The notes beneath the pieces are model-generated. The model saw only the letters and a list, made by a program, of their open reading frames with translations. It ran no database searches and had not been told where the DNA came from. Shown in pieces: positions 45,201-55,512 of a DNA stretch of 61,935 nt. Source of the stretch: Bremia lactucae (Eukaryota; Oomycota; Peronosporomycetes; Peronosporales; Peronosporaceae); contig NC_090613.1 in NCBI RefSeq assembly GCF_004359215.1, positions 5,047,222 to 5,109,156 on the forward strand, written 5' to 3'. Position 1 is the stretch's first letter; every line of letters starts with the position of its first letter. The position numbers were made by a program, and so were the translations under genes.

Positions 45201-46400
45201 GCCAAGATGGGCGATTGCATCAAGCTTTGCTTGATACCTTTAAAGGAACGCAGACTTTAAGCGTTCCATAACCATTTCTCGTCTTTTATCAAGAGACGAG
45301 AGAGATGAACTTTCATCTCGGCATAATTGCGTGAGTACTTGTGCGAGTACGCCGCTAGCCCAAAGAACTTTCTAAGTCGGTTCACATCGACTGGAACTGG
45401 CCAGTCGGTAATTGCCTTGATCTTTTCGGGATCAGGGCGCAAGCCGTGTTTTCCGACGATGCACCCAAGAAATAGTATTCCGCTTGCCGCGAATATACGC
45501 TTCTTGAGATTTGCGTACAATGTATGCTTCGTATAAGTGTACGAGCCTGACGAACGTGAGTTTTATGAATTTCCACGTCCGTCTTTCCGTCCATGGCCCG
45601 GCTATGGTCGAATTCATCGTCAAAATAACTCGGTGCGAATTTTTGCACCGGTCTCAACAGATTCGTTACGCATCTGTTGAAAGTTGCAGGGGCGTTACTA
45701 GGCCCCTGTGGAATTACTAGCCACTCCCAGAGCATCCTACTGGAGTGCTCACGGCTGTGTACGGGATGTCCCCGCTCATGCATAAGGATCTGATTAATCC
45801 ATCCATCAGATCCATAGACGAAAAGATGGTACTCTTAGACATACCATCTATGATTACGTCTTTTCTAGGTACCGGCGTTTAAGCCGGCACCGTTGCAGCA
45901 TTCATTTATTGAATGCGTGCACTACCCACCACCCTCCTGTGACTTCGCTCACAGAAGGTCCAAAAGCTATGTGGGGAGGTTGGCTCCCTTACATGGCCCG
46001 CTTTTGAACGATCGATAAAGAATTTATCGATCGCAAGTACTTGGTCACGAGGCAGTGGCCACTGCTTCATGACACAGTACTTCGAGCCCAAATTGAGCTC
46101 GATCTCATGTCGAGTGCCTATATCCTTAGGCAACTCATACGGAACTGCTTCATGGAATTCATCCCTGTATTCAATAATATCCTTGTTTAAAAGATTTGTC
46201 TTAAGTACTCCCAGTGATTGCGCTATCACTGTCTGGTCCTCTACGGTCGGCTCTTTACTCGACCTAGGATTATCTTTTGGACAACCGGTATCTTCCCGAA
46301 TGTCGCCCGCTAGGCGTGCATTCATGTCTCCATCCACTCGACTTATTCGAGTGGTGGACCTTCGCCGCTGCCTGGGTATTTGCACAGCCGCCGGCAATTG
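45201..46400 (-). pseudogene. Family A reverse transcriptase remnant
   Basis: The minus strand reads RT start (GTRHEIELNLGSKYCVMKQWPLP) at 45906-46397, palm (MLWEWLVIPQGPSNAPATFNR, SYFDDEFDHSR) at 45382-45783, and thumb/connection (FLGCIVGKHGLRPDPEKIKA, LRKFFGLAAYSHKYSRNYA) at 45257-45520. YFDD is present; the frames are not continuous. Confidence 0.88.
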
Positions 46401-46862
46401 ACTCTACAGTGTGATTAGTAATCGCACTGTAATCTTGTGCAGTCGTACTAACGACCGTACCACAATTGAGGCAATCGCACTCACTCGTTGTACATCGACA
46501 CACTTGTGGACGCTCCAAGACGTTCATCAGATGACAGGCATCTTATTGATCGATGCGGCCAGCTGATTCGTGGGCTCATATTTTCTGAGCCAAGGTAAAC
46601 CTAGGATGACATCAAATTTGTCATCTAAATCCAGTACGACGAAATCATCATCGTACTGTAAATCTCTTAACGTGTAGTGAAATTTCACTACGCGTTTCAT
46701 TACTGATATCGATGCGCCTGTCGCTAGACGCACCGTCATCCTCGTTGAATGGATGTCGCGCTCAACATGTTTGAGCCTATGATTCTTTAGCGACTGGCGA
46801 CGAATAAAGTTATTCAACGCCCCAAAGTCCACTTGGGCTCTATGTGACAATCTTTTGTCACT
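46401..46862 (-). pseudogene. Family A aspartic protease remnant
   Basis: The minus frame 46527-46850 gives VDFGALNNFIRRQSL, where the active site DSGA is changed to DFGA, then RLATGASISVMKRVVKF, and LDLDDKFDVILGLPWLRKYEP. The Ser-to-Phe change next to the catalytic Asp should abolish activity. Confidence 0.85.
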
Positions 46863-47207
46863 TTAAATTCAAGGTGATGAGGGATACGGGAGCAGAGGGA
46901 TACCTCATCGCCAGGTGCAGAGACATATAATGATTGTGTGTCTGGGGCAAACTTTAGTCAAGAGATTTGCAATTTCTCTAGAGGTTGCTAGATCAGTAGG
47001 GCCGGGCGCTTCTACCGACCCCGATAGTTTTTTGGCGGTCCGCCTCGCTGTTGCGTTTTCGCAACAACGTCGGACCCTCGACCGTTGCTTTTTTTGGCAT
47101 TCGGTCCATAAGTACGTACCCCTCGGTACTGGGCGTAGGGCCTTACACTCATGAGCGTAGTGACCTCACTTTTGCAGCGATTGCATCTCTGCAATCGCTT
47201 ATTGGTC
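46863..47207 (-). pseudogene. Family A gag 3' end
   Basis: The minus strand has a partial zinc-knuckle region (QRCNRCKSEVTT) and the tail RGSDVVAKTQQRGGPPKN at 47012-47194. It matches the ends of the gag copies at 50882 and 53453. It runs into the N gap. Confidence 0.8.
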
Positions 47208-47307
47208 NNNNNNNNNNNNNNNNNNNNNNNNNNNNNNNNNNNNNNNNNNNNNNNNNNNNNNNNNNNNNNNNNNNNNNNNNNNNNNNNNNNNNNNNNNNNN
47301 NNNNNNN
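47208..47307. other. Assembly gap (N, 100 bp)
   Basis: Exactly 100 N, which looks like a conventional gap of unknown size rather than a measured length. It sits where about 700 bp of gag are missing compared with the copy at 52431-53453. Confidence 0.99.
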
Positions 47308-47441
47308 TTAAGCAAGGCTACCTTCTCTTTCGCCTCGTCAAGTTCATGTTGTATGAACGTGGCGATGGCTGAATGGAGGGCATCTCTGTCCAAACCGGAC
47401 AGCATGGCCAAGATGGCATCGTTCCCTACGGTCGAACTCAT
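47308..47441 (-). pseudogene. Family A gag 5' end
   Basis: The minus strand starts at 47441 with SSTVGNDAILAMLSGLDRDA and continues to DEAKEKVALL at the gap. It matches the starts at 49944 and 52431. Confidence 0.85.
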
Positions 47442-48310
47442 TCGTTCGACCGCACTTCTATCTATGTCACTTAGAAAGGAGTAGCTATCACGCGATCGTG
47501 ATGCGTACTTCCATTATCATTTAACATGTCCATGTTAGATGATGAAACTCTGGTCCTTGAACGGACTACAAACTGCTACCATGTGGAACGGGCACTACTG
47601 ACGTGTGCTACTTCAGTACAAGTCCACTTCGCACTATCCCAGTGCGAGTGGTGCCTCGCGTCACTTCACGTACACTAGTACGTGCAGGGGAAGACTCTCT
47701 TTTAAAAACTTGCTTTAAAGAGGTTAGTTAAAAACGGTATTTGATATAATTCTGTTTCTATCTATTAATACTAACTTAATTATAAAATAATACGAAACAT
47801 GTAATAAAATCTTATCTGTCTTCTTCTTTGCGAGCGTCCAGCGCTGACGGGACCACGGAAAAAGTAGATATAAACCGCGGCTATGGCCACAGACATAGCT
47901 ACTACGGCACAGACATAACGACTACGGCCACAGACAAAAGTACTAGGGCCACAGACATAAAGTAAGCTTGCAACGTGCTAAATTATGATTGGTTTAAATT
48001 TCCAAATCAGGTATCCTGACTACAAATCGCGATTTTTTTATTTCTATCGACCATTTTTTGTGACCTATCGGACTGCGGCGTTGCTAGCATGAGCTTCCGC
48101 GACGTGTTTTTGCCGTGCTTCTCTCTTTCTCTCTCGCTCTTTTAGCTTATAGAGAACATTCTTGACTGCGCCTGATAATTCCAATACTCTGACTGACTGT
48201 GCCGATCCTCACTCAATCTGCTATTTTCTCTAAGTTATCTGATTTCGACTATTAATATTCAATGGACGCTGAGCAGCAGGAAAACAGACAGTTCACTGAG
48301 CGTAAGGGCC

Positions 48311-48583
48311 ATGGAAGAACATATCCATAAGATAACGGCTGCACAGGGCTATGGAATTGTCACCAAATCCTCTTACAAGCAAAAAGATGGCAGACAAGCT
48401 GTTCACTATAAATGTGATCGTGGAGATTTAGACCGAAACCGTCACAGACTTTCCCAAGTCGAATGGCAAAAGGCAGTGCCCTCATTGACTGCCCTTTCAA
48501 AAGAGTTAGGTCTGAAGCAAAAGGTAAGCTATGCAATATTCTTGAGTAAATTTACTGTTTCCATGGGTGCTTTCAACTGCTAA
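48311..48583 (+). pseudogene. MULE transposase N-terminal DNA-binding domain fragment
   Basis: 90 codons with HYKCDRGDLDRNRHRL, resembling the FAR1/WRKY-type zinc-binding N-terminus of MULE transposases. The frame may continue over an intron starting at the AAGGTAAGC near 48520 into the next block at 48600-48700 (RTKGRPSTSNNTSTQRDPS). The transposase core is deleted. Confidence 0.65.
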
Positions 48584-48719
48584 CGCACTTTAATTAGCAA
48601 ACACCACAGGTTCTAGACGAGACGGAAGTTGCGCGAACAAAAGGAAGGCCTAGCACAAGCAACAACACCTCTACGCAACGAGACCCGTCACATTTTTAAT
48701 ATATAGAGGAGATAACTTC

Positions 48720-48813
48720 AAAGAAAGGAAGGTTCCAAAATGTAGTGCTTGCCATCAAACAGGACATCGACGTACTTTCGTAGCGTGCCCTGTAAATGTT
48801 CAAGCTCGAAATT
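48720..48813 (+). pseudogene. MULE transposase C-terminal zinc knuckle
   Basis: The frame KVPKCSACHQTGHRRTFVAC shows C-x2-C-x4-H-x6-C and ends at TAA. It corresponds to the knuckle seen in the remnant at 2330. It lies directly after the deletion point of the core. Confidence 0.6.
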
Positions 48814-49202
48814 AATCTCTTTCAGCAGCCGGACCCTCCCGAACATCACCAACAAGCACAAATCCATCGGATTTATGAAGAGATATATAGAAAAAGAAGT
48901 TAGCTATCCTGGGTTTCAAAGTTAAAAAATATCGGTTGATAGAAATAAAAAATTCGGTCGATAGAAATAAAAAAATCGCGATTTGTATTGTCACGATACC
49001 TGATTTGGAAATTTTAACCAATGATAATTTAGCATTTTGTACGTTTATGTCTGTGGCCTTAGTACTTTTGTCTGTGGCCGTAGTAGTTATGTCTGTGGCC
49101 ATAGCCGCGGCCTAGATATAATGGTTTATGTCTCTCTACAAATGAATAAGCTTTTAGAATATTACCATGTAAAGTAGTATTCTCCAAATATTATCTACTT
49201 TC

Positions 49203-49361
49203 CTAAACGCACCCCACCCCCATAAATTTCCAGCCAATCAACTTTTGTAATACATTTTGGCCTGAACCGATACATACAAATCATTGACATTTAAATGACA
49301 AAGGCACATACACAGTGGTACAGAAATATTGTCGCGTGCTACATTTTTACTGCTGCGAAAG
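49203..49361. other. Spacer between head-to-head LTRs, copy 1
   Basis: AAACGCACCCCACCCCC through TACTGCTGCGAAAG. It is repeated almost exactly at 51696-51854. No coding frame is seen. Confidence 0.7.
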
Positions 49362-49801
49362 TGTAACGGGGTGTATCATTACATGAAATTAACACTTAAA
49401 GGTTGCTTATTAATACATTATCAGAAATGTAATTAATATGTGGAGAATATTACTAACATGGTAATATTCTAAAAGCTTATCCATTGGTAGATATAGACCA
49501 TTATATCTACTTTCTCTGCGGTCCAGTCAGTGCTGGACGCGCGCAAAGAGAAAGACAGATAAGACTTTTAGTACATGTTTTGTATTAGTTTATAATTTAG
49601 TTAGTATTAGGTAGATAGACAAGAAGAACTTCATTATATTAATACAGTTTTTATTTAACCCTCTTTAAGGCAAGTTTTTTTAAGACAAGACTTCCTCTGC
49701 AGGTACTAGTGTACGTGAAGTGACGTGAGGCACCACTCGCACTGAGGCAGTGCGAAGTGGACTTGTACTGCAGCAGTACAAGTCGGCAGTGCCGCGTTAC
49801 A
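49362..49801 (+). repeat. Family A LTR, copy 1 of duplicated unit
   Basis: 440 bp, TGTAACGGGGTGTATC to GCCGCGTTACA, followed by CCTGGTAGCACTTTG, a primer-binding site of the initiator tRNA-Met type. It is nearly identical to 51855-52294 (offset 2493). Confidence 0.92.
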
Positions 49802-49943
49802 CCTGGTAGCACTTTGTAGTCCGTCCAAGGACCACAGTCCCATCATCTAACATAGACATGTTAAATGATAATGGAAGTACGCATCACGATCGCGTGATAG
49901 CTACTCCTTTCTAAGTGACATAAATAGAAGTGCGGTCGAACGA

Positions 49944-50882
49944 ATGAGTTCGACCGTAGGGAACGATGCCATCTTGGCCATGCTGTCCGGTTTGGACAGA
50001 GATGCCCTCCGTTCAGCCATCGCCACGTTCATACAACATGAACTTGACGAGGCGAAAGAGAAGGTAGCCTTGCTTAATCAGCAAGGCTCTCGCCAGGCAG
50101 AACTGTTGAGGTTACAACAGGTACAGACCCCTGTACCTCGGATGACGCACAGGTGTCGTCCCGAAACTTTTAAAAATTGACATCTCTAAGTATAGGGGAG
50201 TCGAAGACGACTCCCTATTGAGATGGTTTGTCGATGCCATAAGGGCTCGTCACATCGTCGACGAGCAAATGCAATTCGCATTTGCTCAATCAAATTTGGC
50301 AGGTCGTGCCAAAACATGGGCATTAGGCCTTAAGATGCGCGAACCATATGTTTTGGGTCACTAGAGGCTTTTAAAGCCCGGCTAAAACAGACGTTTGAAC
50401 CGCCAAGGGCTGAGTTCAGAGCTCGATCAGAGCTTCTGAAACTCAAACAAGGCAAGCGTGATGTGCACACTTATGCCCAGCACATACGACTCTTAGCGAG
50501 TTGTATTACAAACAATCCAGTCCATGAACACACGTTGATTACGGTGTTCATGCAAGATCTTACAGATGACCCTGTAAAGACCCACCTGTTCCGCTTGGAA
50601 CTGGATACGCTTGAAGAAGCAATATCCGTTGCGGAACAGGAGGATTTTAGCTTGAGACAGGCTCAAGCTATTTCGTCATCGTATCGTCCTCCAAGACGAC
50701 ACGAGCTAGGAGGTCCAGAACCGATGGACCTCTCTTATGTTGAAAGCGAGAATCCTCGTTTTTCGAACAATAAGCGATTGCATTATGGACCGAATGACAA
50801 AAAGGGCAACGGTCGCGGGTCCGACGTTGTTGCGAAATCGCAACACCGAGGCGGACCGCCAAAAAGCGGTCGGGGTCAGTAG
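49944..50882 (+). pseudogene. Family A gag, copy 1
   Basis: Start at 49944 (SSTVGNDAILAMLSGLDRDA), a stop at 50178, then the capsid in a shifted frame (RWFVDAIRARHIVDE, AGRAKTWALGLKMR) and from 50463 to 50882 HTYAQHIRLLASCITNNPVH, EPMDLSYVES and the tail SDVVAKSQHRGGPPKS. The zinc-knuckle segment seen at 53265-53330 is deleted here. Confidence 0.88.
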
Positions 50883-50962
50883 GGGCGCAACGCCCTACTG
50901 ATCCAGCAACCTCAAGAGAATTTGTGTATCCCTTGACTAAAGTTGCTCCAGACACACAATCA

Positions 50963-51180
50963 TTATGTGCCTCTGCACCAGGTGATGAGGGATACCTCAT
51001 CAACCTCAACTTCTGCGTGTTGAGAGTCTTGCTGATTAAGCAAGGCTACCTTCTCCTTCGCCTCGTCAAGTTCATGTTGTATGGACTTGGCGATGGCTGA
51101 ATGGAGGGCATCTCTGTCCGAAATCGGACAGCATGGCCAAGATGGCATCGTTCCCTACGCTCGAACTCATTCGTTCGACC
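50963..51180 (-). pseudogene. Family A gag 5' end, inverted copy
   Basis: Minus strand from about 51180 (SSxVGNDAILAMLS) through DRDALHSAIAKSIQHELDEA to KVALLNQQDSQHAEV near 51010. It belongs with the minus-strand LTR at 51314-51700 and faces the plus-strand gag. Confidence 0.8.
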
Positions 51181-51313
51181 GCACTCCTTTCTATGTCACT
51201 TAGAAAGGAGTAGCTATCACGCGAAACGTGATGCGTATTTTCATTTCATCTAACATGTTCATGTTAGATGATTGGAACTGTGGTCCTTGGACGGACTACA
51301 AAGTGCTACCAGG

Positions 51314-51695
51314 TGTAACGGGCTACTGCAGACCTGTACTGCTCTAGTACAAGTCCACTTCGCACTGCCTCAGTGCGAGTGGTGCCTCACGTCACTTCAC
51401 GTACACTAGTACGTGCAGAAGAAGTCTTTTCTTTAAAACACTTGCTTTAAAGAGGGTTAATTAAAAACTGTATCAATATAATTAAGTTCTTCTTGTCTAC
51501 CTACTTAAAACTAACTTAATTATAAACTTTTACAAAATATGTACTAAAAGTCTTATCTGTCTTTCTCTTTGCGCGCGTCCAGCGCTGACTGAACCGCGAA
51601 GAAAGTAGATATAATGGTTTATGTCTCTCTACAAATGAATAAGCTTTTAGAATATTACCATGTAAAGTAGTATTCTCCAAATATTATCTACTTTC
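51314..51695 (-). repeat. Family A LTR, inverted, outer end truncated
   Basis: The minus strand ends with CCCGTTACA at 51314. It matches the other LTRs back to TTTGGAGAATACTAC and stops about 90 bp short of the TGTAACGGGG start. The target sequence TAGATATAATGG of the MULE is intact here at 51606. Confidence 0.85.
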
Positions 51696-51854
51696 CTAAA
51701 CGCACCCCACCCCCATAAATTTCCAGCCAATCAACTTTTGTAATACATTTTGGCCTGAACCGATACATACAAATCATTGACATTTAAATGACAAAGGCAC
51801 ATACACAGTGGTACAGAAATATTGTCGCGTGCTACATTTTTACTGCTGCGAAAG
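51696..51854. other. Spacer between head-to-head LTRs, copy 2
   Basis: Same sequence as 49203-49361. It marks the second copy of the roughly 2.5-kb duplicated unit. Confidence 0.75.
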
Positions 51855-52294
51855 TGTAACGGGGTGTATCATTACATGAAATTAACACTTAAAGGTTGCT
51901 TATTAATACATTATCAGAAATGTAATTAATATGTGGAGAATATTACTAACATGGTAATATTCTAAAAGCTTATCCATTGGTAGATATAGACCATTATATC
52001 TACTTTCTCTGCGGTCCAGTCAGTGCTGGACGCGCGCAAAGAGAAAGACAGATAAGACTTTAAGTACATGTTTTGTATTAGTTTATAATTTAGTTAGTAT
52101 TAGGTAGATAGACAAGAAGAACTTCATTATATTAATACAGTTTTTATTTAACCCTCTTTAAGGCAAGTGTTTTAAAGACAAGACTTCCTCTGCAGGTACT
52201 AGTGTACGTGAAGTGACGTGAGGCACCACTCGCACTGAGGCAGTGCGAAGTGGACTTGTACTGCAGCAGTACAAGTCGGCAGTGCCGCGTTACA
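51855..52294 (+). repeat. Family A LTR, copy 2 of duplicated unit
   Basis: 440 bp, TGTAACGGGGTGTATC to GCCGCGTTACA, followed by CCTGGTAGCACTTTG. By eye it differs from 49362-49801 at only a few positions. Confidence 0.92.
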
Positions 52295-52430
52295 CCTGGT
52301 AGCACTTTGTAGTCCGTCCAAGGACCACAGCATCTAACATAGACATGTTAGATAATAATGGGAATACGCATCACGATCGCGTGATAGCTACTCCTTTCTA
52401 AGTGACATAGATAGAAGTGCGGTCGAACGA

Positions 52431-53453
52431 ATGAGTTCGACCGTAGGGAACGATGCCATCTTGGCCACGCTGTCCGGTTTGGACAGAGATGCCCTCCATT
52501 CAGCCATCGCCACGTTCATACAACATGAACTTGACGAGGCGAAAGAGAAGGTAGCCTTGGTTAATCAGCAAGGCTCTCGACAGGCAGAACTGTTGAGGTT
52601 ACAACAGGTACAGACCCCTGTACCTGGGATGACGCACACGCGTCGTCCCGAAACTTTTTAAAATTGACATCTCTAAGTATAGGGGAGTCGAAGAAGACTC
52701 CCTATTGAGATGGTTTGTCGAGTTGGACGATGCCATAAGGGCTCGTCACATCGTCGACGAGCAAGTGCAATTCGCATTTGCTCAATCAAATTTGGCAGGT
52801 CGTGCCAAAACATGGGCATTGGGCCTTAAGTTGCGCGACCCATACGTCTTTGGGTCGCTAGAGGCCTTTAAAACCCGGCTCAAACAGACTTTTGAAACGC
52901 CAAGGGCTGAGTTCGGAGCTCGATCAGAGCTTCTGAAACTCAAAGAAGGCAAGCGGGATGTCCACTCTTATGCCCAGCTCTTAGCGAGTTGTATTACAAA
53001 CAATCCAGTCCATGAACACACTTTATTACGGTGTTCATGCAAGATCTTACAGATGACCCTGTTAAGACCCACCTGTTCCGCTTGGAACTGGATACGCTTG
53101 AAGAAGCAGTATCCGTTGCGAAACAGGAGGACTTTAGCTTCCGACAGGCTCAAGCTAGCTCGTTATCATATCGTCCTCCAAGACGACACGAACTGGGAGG
53201 TCCAGAACCTATGGACCTCTCCTATGTCGAAAGCGAGAAACCTCGCTTTTCAAACAACAAGCGATTGCAGAAATGCAATCGCTCTCAAAAGTTAGGACAC
53301 TACACTCATGAGTGTAGCGCTCCACGCCTAGTACCGAGAGGTACTGAACGTAATTATGGACCAAATGTCAAAAAGGTCAACGGTCACGGGTCGGACGATG
53401 TTGCGAAATCGCAACAGCGAGGCGGACCGCCAAAAAAAAGTCGGGGTCAGTAG
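52431..53453 (+). pseudogene. Family A gag, copy 2, nearly complete
   Basis: N-terminal frame 52431-52661, capsid frame 52705-53020 (FVELDDAIRARHIVDEQVQ, GLKLRDPYVFGSLEAFKT), then from 53031 a third frame to 53453 with EPMDLSYVESEKPRF, a CCHC knuckle (CNRSQKLGHYTHEC, with the second Cys replaced by Ser) and tail. A stop at 52659 and shifts near 53000 break it. No pol follows: an LTR fragment comes next, so it is a gag-only derivative. Confidence 0.88.
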
Positions 53454-53548
53454 GGGCGCAACGCCCTACTGATCCAGCAATCTCAAGAGAATTTGCAAAT
53501 CTCTTGACTAAAGTTGCTCCGGACACCTCATCACCTTGGAATTAAAAG

Positions 53549-53814
53549 TTGGATGCGCGCAAAGAGTTGACAGATAAAATCTTATGCATTTTTGTATTAG
53601 TTTATAATTTAGTTAGTATTAAATAGATAGAAACAGAAGAACTTAATTATATTAAAAACAATTTTTGATTAACCCTCTTTAAAGCAAGTGTTTTCAAGAG
53701 AGTCTTCCTCTGTACGTACTAGTGTACGTGAAGTGATGTGAGGCACCACTCGCACTGAGGCAGTGCGAAGTGGACTTGTACTGAAGCACTGCAAGTCAGG
53801 AGTGCCCCGTTACA
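53549..53814 (+). repeat. Family A LTR fragment (3' part)
   Basis: GATGCGCGCAAAGAG to GTGCCCCGTTACA, the last 60 percent of the LTR. With 51855-52294 it brackets a gag-only element. Confidence 0.85.
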
Positions 53815-53824
53815 CTGGAGGCGC

Positions 53825-54003
53825 GCTCTATATTTAAAAGCAAATTTTACGCCGACCATAAAGTGCTCAAGCGCCCTTTGTATAATCAAAAGGTTTTGTA
53901 GGCTGCGATTGGTTGGATTAATTGTCTGTGGCCGTTGTAGTTTGTCTGTGGCCGAAGTATTAATGTCTGTGGCTGTAGTATTAATGTCTGTGGCCACAGC
54001 GAC
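53825..54003. repeat. MULE-type terminal repeat, solitary end
   Basis: It contains four spaced copies of TGTCTGTGGCC or a near variant, in the same pattern as the right end of the MULE at 47874-49112. No partner end is seen in the window. It directly follows the family A LTR fragment. Confidence 0.65.
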
Positions 54004-54010
54004 TGCCTAA

Positions 54011-54482
54011 ATTATAATAAAGTAACAGGACCCCCTTTATATCACTCCACTTAACCAACACTCACCATAGTGACATATGTAGAGTGACATAGAGTACTAT
54101 GTTGTCTGGCTCTGTAAGGGTTCACTTGTTGGTTTCTTTAATTCCAACCTTTGTGCGTGGTGACTAAATCCGTGCGTGTCGACTTTAAGGTGGCAAATTT
54201 GGCAGCTACATGACGAAGTGCAACTGCTGAAAAATACAACAGTGAACGCTCTACTGCGGAAACCACTCGCATCCAATTACGATAGGAGGCGTTTTGTATG
54301 AGTCGGATGAAATGTCCTACTCAAACTCATCTGCAATGTCATTTCACCCGGGGACGATGCTGCCAAACCATTGAGTCATATCGTAACAACTAGAGGGTTG
54401 TTTGCAAATTTGTTCAATTCGTCCGTTGCTCTTGTTGCGGAGTCTTCCTGTGACGACTACCTGGCAACCGGTGGCGGATTGG
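54011..54482. other. No gene seen
   Basis: No frame with recognisable content, and no repeat match by eye. Confidence 0.45.
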
Positions 54483-54487
54483 GTAAA

Positions 54488-55036
54488 TGTAACGGGCTAA
54501 AGTTGCCCCTATGTTACACAGTCCCCGTTAAGTACACTTGGTGTACTTAAGGGGATGGTCAATTACTAAATAATAGTAATTAGACCCAACACTCGGGTGT
54601 GGTGCACATTTGTGACCAACCCTTGTGGATGGGATGCACATGGATGCATTCACATTAGGAGGGGTGACGCCCAGCATCATCCGTGATGACGGCTAGCGTC
54701 ATCCGTTACGCGAGGTATCTATAAAGATACGCTCGCAATACATATTAAATGATATCTATAGAGATAACATTTTAATTGGTAAAAATAGGTATTTGTATTT
54801 AATTCTATTAAATATAAATCAGTCTGAAAACTACTTCCTACTTGGTAAGTGCGCACGAGGAGACGGATTACCGCTCCCGTGACGACACTTAACCAGAGTT
54901 CTTAGCGGTGAGGTCGCTAACGCGCCCACCACAACTGCCTCACTGCACGCAAGAGAAGCAGGTTTATTCGCTTCCTCGCTGTGCTAGGGTGTGTGCCTAA
55001 GTAGAGCGTGGCCGCATTACGACGTGCCCGCCTACA
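54488..55036 (+). repeat. Solo family B LTR with 5-bp target duplication
   Basis: 549 bp from TGTAACGGGCTAAAG to GCCCGCCTACA. It is flanked on both sides by GTAAA (54483-54487 and 55037-55041), the 5-bp duplication expected of Ty3/gypsy integration. No internal sequence remains, so it arose by LTR-LTR recombination. Confidence 0.92.
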
Positions 55037-55041
55037 GTAAA

Positions 55042-55512
55042 CGAGATGGAGTTTTGGCTGGAAGCCCTTTTATCATTGCCGAAATGGTGACGGACTAGGC
55101 CCAGTACGCGGAGGCCTCCCCCCCCCCGTCATGAGCGGCGCCGCTCCGATAATGGTGACGATGTCGGTGATGTAAACATGCATCACCAGGAACGAAGTGG
55201 TGACAAAGATCACTTTGAAAGAAATAATTGCTCAAATGCTAGAATTATTCAAAGTGCGACGGACCAATACTTTTCGCACCCTTGTTTTTTGTGGCGTCTA
55301 TTAATACATTCGCTTTTCAGTAATTGACAGTCATCTATTTTATTGAAATCACTGATGGACAATGATAGTCATCGATTCTCGAAAAAACACTTTATTTATC
55401 TTTTACATTAATTAAAATACATGAAATCTCATCTTTAAAAGATGAAGTTGCTCGATTCTTAGCTGTACCTTGATATAGTAGATGCACAAAATAAAAGCAA
55501 CGATAAAAGCCG
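55042..55512. other. Intergenic, 3' flank of PIG-G
   Basis: It contains a C-only tract near 55118-55127. Short frames here are not gene-like. It should hold the PIG-G 3' UTR. Confidence 0.45.

Larger units (their letters stand above)
47874..49112. mobile_element. Non-autonomous Mutator-like element (MULE)
   Basis: About 1.24 kb with long terminal inverted repeats of roughly 180-200 bp, beginning CCGCGGCTATGGCCACAGAC at both ends when read inward. It is flanked by a perfect 9-bp target duplication TAGATATAA (47865-47873 and 49113-49121), the size typical of the Mutator superfamily. The TIRs contain several copies of GGCCACAGACA. Inside are remnants of a transposase N-terminal domain and a CCHC knuckle, but no catalytic core. 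Confidence 0.88.
47584..49202 (-). repeat. Family A LTR split by a MULE insertion
   Basis: The LTR occupies 47584-47873 and continues at 49113-49202 on the other side of the MULE, both minus strand. Read across the join it matches the LTR at 51314-51700. Its outer end (about 90 bp with the TGTAACGGGG start) is absent, as in that copy. Confidence 0.85.
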
